From assembly GCA_964020975.1 (NCBI GenBank), contig OZ026617.1, forward strand, positions 31,544,836-31,608,835: DNA of 64,000 nt, in the 5' to 3' direction. A program made the translations under genes and the position numbers. This stretch comes from Hermodice carunculata. Its lineage: Eukaryota > Annelida > Polychaeta > Eunicida > Amphinomidae. The number at the start of each line of letters is the position of its first letter. Within the stretch, counting starts at the first letter, position 1. The notes beneath the pieces were generated by a model. The model did no database searches. It was not told where the DNA came from and worked only from the letters and a program-made list of their open reading frames with translations. Below, in pieces: positions 42,573 through 53,099 of this stretch.

Positions 42573-44187
42573 TCAGGAATTCAGGAATTCAAATACTTTA
42601 TTTGATCACAATAATACATAGCAATATATTCAATTGAAAAAAATAAAATATAATGATCGGGAGACTCGCATTAAGGTCATAGGTCGACCGCTATCATGCG
42701 AGCCACCTGAAGAAAAAGTATACGCTTATAAACTTAGATGACTAGCTGCAATTGTGATATAAACAAAGGATCTCAAGTAGTAATACTCATAGAAAAACAA
42801 AATTAATTTACACATCTTGTACAGGTTGATTTGCGTGATCACCCCTGTGTGTTACAGACATAGCAATGAGGAATGTGACAAATAATATCATATGAATTTA
42901 TAAAACATTGTTTAGTATACATAGAAAAACCTCTAGGACTATGAATGTGTACCTTTTCCTTAATTATATCAGGCACTTCATTTAAATATCTTATTAATTC
43001 ATGCCGTATGCATGATTTTGCAAAACTATGATCGACTCTATACACAAAAAAGTTATGCTTTCCTCTAGTATTATGGCTATGTAAATTTGCTACTGGATTT
43101 ACTGGAATTTTGTTAAAATACAATGGGAGTTTGTTATTAATTAGCTTGTAGTAGAATTTAAGTAATTGTTGTTTATACAGATCCTCTAATTTCAATAATT
43201 TATGATGTTTAAAAATTGGCTCAGTATGTGCATTATATGCACTGTGATTGACAATGCGAACTGCCTTTTTCTGTGATAAGTATAGTCTATCAACATGATG
43301 TCCCCATGCTAACAGACCATAATTCAAGCGAGGCAAAATCAGTGAGTTATATAAAGTGAGAAACACATTAGTTGGTAGAAAAGATTTAATCCTATTCATT
43401 ATACCAGTTATTTGTGAGACTTTGGATGAGACTATTTGGGAATGTTTTTTCCAGGTCAAGTGTTTGTCAAGAAAAGGTCCTAAGAAATTAAAGTTATCTA
43501 CACAGTCTAAGCAGGTATCGTCTATTTTGAGAGAGGGTATAGTCATTTGTTTTAATGGTTTGTAGAAAAGCATAAATTTGGTCTTTTTTATATTTAATGA
43601 TAACTTGTTCACTTTTAACCATGTGCACACCTTTTCTAACTCAGAATTTATGACCGCAGAAATGTTGTGATCACATGGCATTTTAAACAGACTAAGAGTA
43701 CTAAATAAGGTTGTATCATCTGCATAAATGATGAATTTGAAAATTGATGAGGCAGATGGTATGTCATTTATATAAATAATGAAAAGTAGAGGGCCAAGTA
43801 TGGAGCCCTGAGGGACTCCTGTTGTTATACAATTAAAATTAGCCTCAACATCATCAATAATGACATACTGTTTACGCTTAGTTAGGTAGCTTGAGAAGAG
43901 ATCCAAAGCAGATTCATTTATTCCGTAATAACTAAGTTTGTTCAAGAGAATGTCGTGATCTAGGGTGTCAAATGCCTTTGACAAGTCCATGAAAATGTTA
44001 ATGGGTACTTCACCCTTATCCATTTCAAGAAGTAGCCTGTCAATAAGTTCATAAGAAGCAAGCTCAGTTGAGTGACATTCTCTGAACCCATATTGACTAT
44101 CAAAATATAAATTATTCATTGTAAAGTACTGATGGACTTGATTAAAAATAACACGTATATAATGCTGCAGTTTGTTTCTATTTCACC
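42573..44187 (-). mobile_element. 5'-truncated, relatively young LINE (CR1/L2/Jockey group)
   Basis: Minus-strand element with an uninterrupted 426-codon frame at 42839-44119, a 3' UTR of about 260 bases, an AATAAA-like signal and a tail of GAATTCCT repeats at 42573-42592. The frame covers the reverse transcriptase from just before QYGFRECHSTELA to the C-terminal RGKHNFFV..., and similarity continues upstream of the Met as IRVIFNQVHQYFT to about 44185. The lack of internal stops suggests recent insertion. Short-repeat tails are typical of CR1/L2-type LINEs. The fragment at 23160-23574 is an older relative. Confidence 0.88.
42839..44119 (-). CDS. LINE reverse transcriptase, C-terminal two thirds of ORF2
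   Basis: 426 codons, open. RT boxes in order: QYGFRECHSTELA (about residues 9-21), INIFMDLSKAFDTLDH (about 40-55, catalytic Asp in MDLSKAFD), TTGVPQGSILGPLLFIIYIN (about 97-116), FKFIIYADDTTLFS (about 126-139, catalytic Asp pair), LSLNIKKTKFMLFYK (primer grip region), NFLGPFLDKHLTWKKH, then a thumb and a C-terminal domain ending in HCYVCNTQG. The endonuclease and the first RT segments are missing because of 5' truncation. The first Met is internal to the parent ORF, so it is unlikely to be a real start. It would act by target-primed reverse transcription in an intact element. Confidence 0.9.
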   Translation of the reverse strand: MNNLYFDSQYGFRECHSTELASYELIDRLLLEMDKGEVPINIFMDLSKAFDTLDHDILLNKLSYYGINESALDLFSSYLTKRKQYVIIDDVEANFNCITTGVPQGSILGPLLFIIYINDIPSASSIFKFIIYADDTTLFSTLSLFKMPCDHNISAVINSELEKVCTWLKVNKLSLNIKKTKFMLFYKPLKQMTIPSLKIDDTCLDCVDNFNFLGPFLDKHLTWKKHSQIVSSKVSQITGIMNRIKSFLPTNVFLTLYNSLILPRLNYGLLAWGHHVDRLYLSQKKAVRIVNHSAYNAHTEPIFKHHKLLKLEDLYKQQLLKFYYKLINNKLPLYFNKIPVNPVANLHSHNTRGKHNFFVYRVDHSFAKSCIRHELIRYLNEVPDIIKEKVHIHSPRGFSMYTKQCFINSYDIICHIPHCYVCNTQG

Positions 44188-44338
44188 TACGCACTGACAG
44201 GTGGTTTAATTAAGGCAAACCTTCCAGCAAGAAAGGGTACATACTGGTCCAGGTGTAAGTCAACTCATTCTTATCTAAATTTAAACAAAACACATCCAGT
44301 AATTATGTTTGGTTTGACAGGTGTTCTTTATTTATATT

Positions 44339-44366
44339 GAAGCTTTGCATGTATAAGCAAAGCTTC
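44339..44366. repeat. Short perfect inverted repeat
   Basis: GAAGCTTTGC and GCAAAGCTTC flank an 8-base spacer. Isolated; significance unknown. Confidence 0.6.
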
Positions 44367-44954
44367 ACTTATTTAGCTAATGCATCATTTGACACATTCA
44401 TATATTTTTTCATTATTATGTTAGTTGTCTTTGCTGAATATTTAGCTCAGACAAGGAGCCGCTACTCAGAAAGACATGTACAGGTACAGGCTCCGAAACA
44501 TGTTTTGAGTAGCTACCCGCTGCAGACCCTTCAATTTATTTGCGCTAATGCAGCCTATGTCAAAATTGAACAGAAGAACGTGTGCAGTATAGACAATAGT
44601 ACTTCCATATTTTTTAAGGCTAGACAGTGACATGTTAGCTTATGGAGTGTAAAGATTCGGACCGCAAAAATGACTACCAAAAAGTGGTTCTGGTCGAAAA
44701 GACACAAATACTATCCTAAAACCGAAAACATTTGCAAAATGGATATGCTAAGGAAGCCCAAGCTGTATCGAAATTTATGTTATTATCATTATCTTTATCA
44801 TTTAAAAATGTTTCAAAACCAACCCGAGAAAATTGCTCATCGAAGTGACTAATCTCTTAATGGCTCGCCTTTATATACACCATCCTCCCTGCAAACACGG
44901 GCCAAACCATTCAACCCCTTCATTTAGGGGTCACATGTTATATAGAACACCATT

Positions 44955-46545
44955 ATTATGTCTGGGTGCCAACCCACACATATTGTCTTTCCTCGAATTC
45001 TTTATTTCTTTCTTTCCAAATGCACCTAAATTTATCCGGCCCTTCTCTCGGACACTATTATTCAGAAAAACCACCAAACTTACCATGGTGTCTGATCTAT
45101 CAGTGAAATTGTGCGTATCGCTGGGAGTAGTCATGGTGTTTAAAATTATGCACAAAGGGGGCAGTTAAATTTTTAAAAGCTCCATATCTTCCAAACTATT
45201 GCAGATAGACACAAAATTCGAATGTGTATGTTTAGGTTTGTTAAGCCTGCCAATATAATGGAAGTAAATGAAAGTTGTAGAATTTTAAACTATGCTAATT
45301 AGAGGCATTGAAAATTTTCAAAGTCGAATATCTCCAAAACTATTATAGATAGGGGGTGCCATTCCAACTTTAATTCGTAGGTTTGTGGCAATGACGCACC
45401 CAATGATCTATGAACCAAAGTTGTAGGATTTTAATTTATACAAATTAGAGGCATTGAAAAATTTCAAAGCTGGACATCTCGAAAACTATTATAAATAGAG
45501 GTGCAATTCCAACTTCAGTATAAAGGTTTGTGGCAAAGCCGCATCCAATGAACCATAAACCAAAGCTGTAGGATTTCAATTGATGCAAATAATGTGAATA
45601 TGCAAAATTTAAAACTTGAATAGCTTCAAACCTATTATAGATAGAGTTTTCATTCCAACTTCAATTTGTAGGTTTGTGATGTAGCCGCATCTAATGAACC
45701 AAAATGGTAAAATATGTCAATTTTTGCAAATTAGGTGAATGCACAAAATTTAAATCTTGAGTACAGTTTGTAGGTTTGTTGCATAGCGGCATCCAATAAA
45801 CCATGAACCAAAGTTGTAGCATTTTAATTGATGCAAATTAAGGTAATACACAAAATTTAAATCTTGAGTAGCTCCAAAACTATGATAGATAGCGTTACAA
45901 TTTCGACTTTACTTAGTATGTTTGTGACATAGGTGCATCAAATGAACTAAAGTTATAGGACTTCAATTTTCTGCAAAGAAGATAAAAACACAAAATCTAA
46001 ATCCTGAATAACTTCAAAACTATTATAGATAGAGGTGTCATTACAACTTCAATTCATAGGTTTGTGACATAGCCGTATCCAATGAACCGTGAACCAAAGT
46101 TGTAGTATCTTAGTTAATGCAAATTAGGTGAATACACAAAATTTAAATCTTGAATAACTTCAAACTATTATACGTGGAGGTGACATTCCCAACTTGAATT
46201 TGTAGATTTGTGACATAACCGCATCCATTGAACCATGAACCAAAGTTGTAGGCTTTTAATTTATGCACATTAAGCAAATATACAAAATTAAAATCTTTGA
46301 TTAGCTTCAAAACTATTATAGATGGTGGTGTCATTGAAAACTGCAGTTTGTTAGTTTGTGACATGACCACATCCAATGAACCCAAAACCAAAGTTGTAGC
46401 AAGTCAAGTAATGTAAATTAGGCAAATACACAAAATTAATATTATGTAGAAAATGGCAAAGTGTAGCATTTCAAACTGTTCTCATTTTGAAGGCACGGAC
46501 ATAGGGGCCTATTTACTGTGAAGCAAATCTTCTTTTCTAGTTTTC
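44955..46545. repeat. Composite dispersed repeat B, copy 2 (uninterrupted)
   Basis: Same leader (CTCGGACACTATTATTC, GCTCCATATCTTCC, GCCAATATAATGG), about ten diverged ~120-bp units with CATCCAATGAACCATGAACC, AAAGTTGTAG and TGCAAATTAGG blocks, and the same tail (GTAGCATTTCAAACTGTTCT) as 15865-18390. It retains the empty site of the DNA element inserted in copy 1. Non-coding. Confidence 0.82.
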
Positions 46546-46989
46546 TTATTCGTTTCACTCAACCGCAAATAATGTGAAAGTTAAACAAATGTGTTCGTGG
46601 TGATACTCTGGACCCCAGACCTGGCTTGGTCATGGAATATTGTTAACTTACCACTGGACTGCAAAACTACGAATCTGTCAGCGTGCCTGTGTTGGTTCTG
46701 AGTGTGGTTTAATACCCCTGTAACCAGCAGATGGCATTCATCCGGATAGGCCCGGGTCACTGATCAGGGCAGTAATCAATCGGTCGGTGGACCTTGACAG
46801 GTTGGCAATATCTGAAAGGGGGGCAATCTATTTTGGCATTGCGTAACTAGGTAGCACATGGTCAGGCCAAACTGAGCTTTTCCAGTGAAGTACAATAAGA
46901 CTAAAAGAAATAAACACATCTTTTTGACACTAAAATAAAAAAATACAAAACCTGAACTGGAAAAAAAATAAAATTTAATTTCAAAAAAT

Positions 46990-47300
46990 GTAACAGGTCC
47001 AGCTGCATCCCTGATCTTTAACAAATGTTTCAACTGTGGTACCTGTCGGTTGATGTATGCATTCCCATTGATTACTATGGAAGTCTTGTCACGTATTGTT
47101 ACATCCCCTACAAGTGTGCCGAGCAAGTATATCGTCTTCCTGGTTGTGTAATGTCCAAATACTTTGTGCAAGAGGGTTTAATATAGGGCTAAGCCCTGAT
47201 TCCCAATTTTTCTTTTTTTTTCTTTTCTTTTTCTTTTTTTTTTTTTAATTTGTTTAACAAACTATGTTTAAACCAATGGGGATTGCAATGCAAATGGTGC
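46990..47300. repeat. Fragment of dispersed repeat family A
   Basis: CCCTGATCTTTAACAAATGT, ACCTGTCGGTTGATGTATGC and CCATTGATTACTATGGAAGT at 47010-47095 match family A. The continuation AATGGGGATTGCAATG occurs at 47275-47290, so about 180 bases, ending in a T-rich tract, interrupt it. Confidence 0.6.
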
Positions 47301-47440
47301 CAAGTCAGCTGTCAAAATCCTCTTCTTTGTTCTGCATGCCAATGCCTGGTACGCACTGCATACGAGGCCGCTGAATACAGTTTTCTTTTATTAACGACAA
47401 AAAGTTTGTTTACAGCCTATTTCGTATTTTTATAAGTTTG

Positions 47441-47447
<7 letters not shown>

Positions 47448-47532
<85 letters not shown>
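47448..47532. repeat. (TA)n microsatellite
   Basis: Alternating TA tract followed by a C homopolymer at 47542-47551. Confidence 0.97.
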
Positions 47533-47537
<5 letters not shown>

Positions 47538-47755
47538 GATCCCCCCCCCCTCTTAAGTATAGACAGCATCACAGACAGACTGTAAACCGCAGATTTAAAA
47601 ACCTGAATTTGAAATGCATCAGTAGCAACATGGACGTATTATCAGAGCCCTACTACACGTTCATGGTGTCAATGAATGGGAATCCTGACATGCGGATGGG
47701 GTGTTTTCACCTGAACCAAAATCGCGGTCTCGGATCGTGTGAAATCATAATCTCC

Positions 47756-47792
47756 ATCCAGGCTCGCAGTCATGATGACTGCGAGCCTGGAT
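47756..47792. repeat. Perfect 18-bp inverted repeat, 1-nt spacer
   Basis: ATCCAGGCTCGCAGTCAT at 47756-47773 and its exact complement at 47775-47792, separated by a single G. One of a cluster of tight fold-backs in this part of the window. Confidence 0.93.
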
Positions 47793-47950
47793 CGAGGAAG
47801 GGTCAGGTTCGTTCTGTATCATACAGGAAATATATTCAGTATAGGGTACAAGAATGTCTATCATCTCAGCCAAGGATTACTAGCCACTAACACTGTTAAT
47901 AAAAAATACTTTACTTTTTTATGCCCCGGGAGGGTGCCCGGAGGGAGTAC

Positions 47951-48011
47951 ATAGATTTGCCTTTGTACCTCCGTCCTTCGGCGAAGGACGGAGGGACAAA
48001 GGCAAATCTAT
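47951..48011. repeat. 29-bp inverted repeat, 3-nt loop, one mismatch
   Basis: Left arm 47951-47979 (ATAGATTTGCCTTTGTACCT...) and right arm 47983-48011 pair at 28 of 29 positions around GGC. It stands at the head of the repeat array 48012-48740, after ATGCCCCGGGAGGGTGCCCG. Confidence 0.93.
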
Positions 48012-48253
48012 ATGCTTCGAAGGCTTCGGTCCTTCCGACATAACAACTGCCAGATTTGTGTCGCGCGTATATAAAAAGACATTTCAGGTACAACCGTGAA
48101 AGTTTGTGGGAACGTTAATCAATATATGAAGATGTGCACCTGGGATTTTGTTTATCTCTTAGATGATTTATCCTCTGATAATTAATCATTAATTAGTGAA
48201 AGTGTGGATTCGATGTCGGACTTGTCCGATTTTGTGTCGCGCATATCTCAATA

Positions 48254-48342
<89 letters not shown>

Positions 48343-48740
48343 GGCTACGAAACACAATTAATATATGAAGATGCGCACCTGGGGTTTTGTTTGTCTCGGG
48401 TTAATTAACCTCTGTTAATTTTTCATTAGTTCACTTAATGAAAATGTCTATTCAGTGAAAATGTTGGCTCATGTCAAACTTGTGTCATGTGTATTTCATC
48501 AAGTGTTTGAGGTACAGCTATGAAACTTGATAGCAACATTAATCAACATGTGAAGATGTACCCCCTGGTATTTTATTTGTCTCGGGTTAATTATCCTCTG
48601 TTGGTAATCATTAATTAACAGAGTGAAAATGACAATTCCACGAAAATGAGTATTGGTTATTGTCAAACTTGTGGCATACATAGCTCATGAAGTATTTCAG
48701 GTATAGCCATGGAATTTGATAGGAATATCATCCAATATAG
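48012..48740. repeat. ~200-bp diverged tandem repeat array
   Basis: About three units share a TACA.C.GTGAAA.TT/TATGAAACTTGATAG start, AATCAA.ATATGAAGATG, CCTGG..TTTTGTTTGTCTC, GGTTAATTA.CCTCTG and TCATTAATTA blocks. A (TA)n tract at 48258-48341 splits the first two. Non-coding. Confidence 0.75.
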
Positions 48741-48757
48741 TATGTGAAAGTTATGTG

Positions 48758-49090
48758 TGTATAATTATTCTGCTCCCCCCCCCCCCCCCCAATGAAGACT
48801 GCAGTAACTGCAATTTTGTCGAAAATGAACTAAATATGCCATTTTACTTTGTGTCACCTGCGCTACCTATTGACACATAGAGTTACTAAATTTACCTTAT
48901 ATATACTGAGATAATGGGGTGGTGAAAGCACAGTATCTACAAAAGCAGTCCTCCAAACCACTAAAAACTGCAGTAAGTACACATACTGCACTTTTGAGTG
49001 GTGCCATGCTATAGTTCGTGTAGTTACTGCACTTTTAACTGGTGTCAGTGCTTACTTTGCAAATGAGGCTGCAGTTACTGCAAGCGTCCT
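48758..49090. repeat. Dispersed repeat C, forward copy (ACTGCAGTAACTGCA-rich)
   Basis: ATAATTATTCTGCTCCC, a C homopolymer (48775-48790), then AATGAAGACTGCAGTAACTG CAATTTTG. The complement of this block is at 52130-52190. Several further ACTGCAGT/GCAGTTACTGC motifs follow. Confidence 0.7.
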
Positions 49091-50608
49091 TTGGACAGTG
49101 TGTTGTGGAGGGAACATACAATCAGTCTATCTCAAAGATATTTTGCAAATTGAACACAATTATGGCACTATTTCGGGGGAGACGTATGATGGAAATGGCG
49201 TTGGAGAAGTCCAGGACATCGAAGGAAAAGGAAAAGGGTCAGAAATAAGATAGTATTTGTCACTTTAAGGGTAAAGTTACAAAGGCCTAATTCTAAGATT
49301 TCGTCCACGACTAGGCCTACTTTGGCTAGGCCTACATACATGTACATGCGGTAAAAGTTCACTATCTGATTGTCCCTGTCTGAATATGGGATGGCGTGTT
49401 ACGGAAGAGCTTCTCAAAGTGTCCATAATGTATAATATATGAAAAAACAAATCAGGTGAAATGATTCGCATATCCCAAAAGTATGAGTCATTATTATTAT
49501 TCGATCCAAAAAATTGTAGACTACTAAGTATTAAAGACTATGCTGTGATTTTCTTTTATTTTGCTTTTGTAATCTTTGAAGGATGATTATTTTATTGCAA
49601 GTATTCATACCACTCCTCGTTGAGTTATTCATCTTGATTTTCAAATTGAACCGCAACACATGCTCTATGGAAACACGGAAGCACGTTAACTGAAAGCCCC
49701 TTCCCGAATGTGAATTCGACAAGCAACTTTATTGTATGAAGATCAAAGTTGTTTATAACAAAACCTTGTCATACCGGTAAAATATCCATGAAACAAACTG
49801 TGTTAATATCTGAATTCCAAATTTTTACCATTTTTAATCAGTATGATGATACCAAAAACAAATTTCTCATACAAAGACCTTAATCATTTTACGAACTAAC
49901 AAAACATGAGGATTATGAGCAGGTCATGAGTACCCGTCGGGGCAATTTACTCAACTTCTTCAAGTGATTGCCAGGTACATTATTTCATAGACCAGCAGCT
50001 AGCCGCCTGTATATTTTTCCACATAGATCTGCTATTACAAACTTGAGGACAAGTTGGGTCTGGTTTTCTTTCTCTTGACTCCATGCATGTATCAGTTTTC
50101 CCCAACTAGGACTCTGTCGAGTGAAGACACTTCAGCAAATAAACCCTAAATATAAATGATAGAATGAGAAAGGGTGGCCTAATTTCTAGGTGCGTTATGC
50201 AGACTACTGAGATATACAGGAGCTTGAGATAACAAACAAGCCTTTCATGTTTCTGCTGCTGTATCTATTTATGGGTCAGGGCTGACCCCTGTCTACTGAC
50301 CGACAGATACATTCTCACTAGATTTAGCCATGTCACGTGTTGATTTATTTCAATGTACATTGTACATGTATATCTGACGGCTAATGAAGAACCCATGTTT
50401 GATTTTAAAGGTGTATGTTTGTTTTTTTTTTTGTTTGTTTTTTTTTAATTTTTAGTGGCCAAATTTTCAAGGAAACAATATGAATGAAAAACGATCAAAT
50501 ATTGAATAAATTTGCCAGAAATACCAGGTTAATTATACACCAGTAAAATTCTTGTTTCCTTTGAAAAAGCTTTATTTGTGGTAGAAAGAATATAACTACA
50601 TTTGCAGT

Positions 50609-50852
50609 TTTTAGAACTCTTTCAGTGATGAATTCGAGACTGAGTCAACAGCTTGCCTCGCTGCACCTTGCGCACAGTGCGCCGAGGCAAGCTGTTGACT
50701 GAGATCATGATTTCTGAAACTGAGTTTATACTGCGCATGTTGGCATTTGAATGAAAGGTCTTTCCACTTGGAATTTGAATATGAAATCATCTTATAGGTA
50801 AAATTCGTTTGAAGACGACTGAAGTCGCATTTGGCATTCAAAGAGTTAAAAT
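50609..50852. mobile_element. Hairpin MITE family H, copy B
   Basis: Left end TTTTTAGAACTCTTTCA and right end TTCAAAGAGTTAAAAT are inverted. A perfect 18-bp stem, AGTCAACAGCTTGCCTCG at 50643-50660 with its complement at 50683-50700, has a 22-nt loop. The shared segment TGTTGGCATTTGAATGAAAG and the GAAGTCGCATTTGGCA end match copy A (ATGGTATTTGAATGAAAG; GCAGTCGCAGTTGGCA). Confidence 0.78.
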
Positions 50853-51055
50853 GCCATCACCCCCATCCTCATTATGGTAGGCACCGTTACTTTGTCTTCG
50901 TGGAATTATCATTTTCAATTGTCAACCAATGTTCAAATCAATATATCAACGTCTTTCGCAACATCACTAAATTCACCTATTTGCTAATTCAAGCAAAAAA
51001 TTCAAACTATGTGCAATATCCATTATACACGAAGGGCACTGTATGTGTGTAAGAA

Positions 51056-51074
51056 TGTATGTATGTATGTATGA

Positions 51075-51107
<33 letters not shown>

Positions 51108-51145
51108 TGTATGTATGTATGTATGTATGTATGTATGTATGTATG
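51056..51145. repeat. (TATG)n microsatellite
   Basis: About 22 TATG units with one interruption. Confidence 0.97.
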
Positions 51146-51889
51146 TTGAGTTCTAATATCTAATACTCGCGTACCTGATTTTTCAGGTACTGCAAGACGG
51201 GGTACCCACAGGTATTACCCATTTAAAATTAACGCTGCAAGTTGTCAGTCAATTTGTTATCTTATAATGATCAAATGCGAAGGACAATATGTATAATAAA
51301 CAAATTCCTTTATTGAAATTCCGAATAAGATGTGTGCATTTAAGTCACCAAGCCTAATTATTCTATGACATGATCAATATCAACTTAGTGCATTAGATAT
51401 AATATTGCTCAGTCCTCTAGGGCAGTTTTAATGAATGTGAAGTTATGTAACTACCTTTTTTTCCGTTATAAATCAATTTTTTTTTCTGTTAAAATATATA
51501 TTGCTGGGTATCCGGGTATTGAAAATGTCGGGTACCAGGATACCCCTTTTGAAGAAAGGGTTCGAGTTTGATCATCCACCAAAACTTTACACAGTTGCAC
51601 GTGGAGTGCCCAGCCCCCCCCCCCCCCCCCCCAAAATGAAATAGTACAAAAACTCTGCCCACTGATGCCAGTGACAAGAAGATCTTTCTGGGAGAACTTG
51701 GTAGAAAATGACTATGTCAGCTTCGAGGCTTTAGATGATTAAGTGCAAAAATCTTCAGGATATCTGCAATTTCATTGTTAACCATGTGTCGTGTTTAAAC
51801 TGAATCAAGATGGCATATTTTTATTGCAATATTGTCTTCAATATATAGATTCGGGCATACAGCAGTCTATTTTCACTCTTTCTTGCTTT

Positions 51890-52195
51890 GAAAATGTCAA
51901 TACTTCAAAAGTTACTGCAGTCCTAACTTTAGGGTTCATGTAGCCTTGTCCCAGCCAAGAGTGCAGCAACTACGTATTTTGTAAATAAGGTCATCCAAAA
52001 ATAGACATCACCGAAATTTTTCACTTCTAAAAAACTTTTATGCCACAAAGTAATATCTTCAAATAATAATTAAGAGAATCACAGAAATACTTTTCTGTGG
52101 CTGAACAGAAAACTTAAAGTGCGATTTTCTCAATTTCCCAATTTTGCAGTTACTGCAGTCTTCATTGGGAGGGCAGTAATAATTATCCATGTGAA
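51890..52195. repeat. Dispersed repeat C, inverted copy
   Basis: TTGCAGTTACTGCAGTCTTC ATTGGGAGGGCAGTAATAATTAT is the complement of the block at 48758-48815. AAGTTACTGCAGTCC at 51907-51921 adds another motif. The two copies lie 3.3 kb apart in opposite orientation. Confidence 0.65.
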
Positions 52196-52738
52196 GATTT
52201 CAGAATATGTATGAAGTCTGACACCAAGGAGGGTTGCCTCCTTGCTGACACCGCATGCTTCTGTTTCCAATGCTAATGGTGGCAATGACAGATAGGTGGG
52301 GCATCCGTGTCCTTTGGACACTTTTCTAGTTTCCTTTCCAGTCACTAACATATTCTCCCCCTTACTATCATAACGCTGTCCCCATTGCTATAATAATCAG
52401 ATGGATGATCAAGAAGAAGGACATCGTTTTTCTCAAATGGCCCTGCGCATCATTTGCCGCGCAGAAAAGGTGGGCGTGGTCTTCAAATGCGATGTAAACA
52501 AAGCGATCGGTCACAAGAAAGCTCACGTGTTGCACTGTACGCAACAACTTATGGACACCAGGGTCACCTATATTTGGCCCAATTCAACCTTTAATAGTGG
52601 GTCAGGTGTTTCTCGTGTCACTGGAACAGCGCGGATTCGACTCTGAACATGCAGAAATCCAAAGTCCAGACGCTTGAAACATTTTACTTGTGGAAGTTGT
52701 TCCAGGAGGCGTGAGAGAACGTGTCTGCAAGCGGCACA

Positions 52739-53099
52739 ATGGTTTTGACGGCACTTTTCATCTTGGCCACCGGTGTCGGAGCATTGGCAGCGCTTCTGAT
52801 AGCCATATTTCCCTGGTTGCAATATGATTTCCAGTACATAAGTAGATTCATACCTGCAGTGCTTGTAGCTGTGAAGCAGTCTAAGGCACACCTGACCATA
52901 TCAGATCTGTTTGAGAAAGGTGTGAAAGAAAATCCGAAGAAAACTTTCCTTATTTTCCAAGACAATGTGTATTCATACGAATATATGGACAAGAAGGCAA
53001 ACCAAGTGGCTCGGGTGGCATTATCCCTTGGACTAAAACGAGGAGATACCGTAGCACTTATGATCTACAATGAGCCAGCATTCATTTGGACATACCTGG
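52739..53099 (+). CDS. SLC27A: SLC27 exon 1 (signal-anchor and start of synthetase domain)
   Basis: ATG at 52739 gives MVLTALFILATGVGALAALL, a clear membrane anchor, then PWLQYDFQYISRFIPAVLVA. It ends IWTYLG with the Gly codon split before GTAGGT. Upstream sequence shows no obvious promoter motif. Confidence 0.92.

Noticed and set aside
52401-52646. 81-codon plus-strand open frame upstream of SLC27
   Set aside because: No recognisable domain. It ends before the SLC27 start and is probably 5' flanking or UTR sequence.
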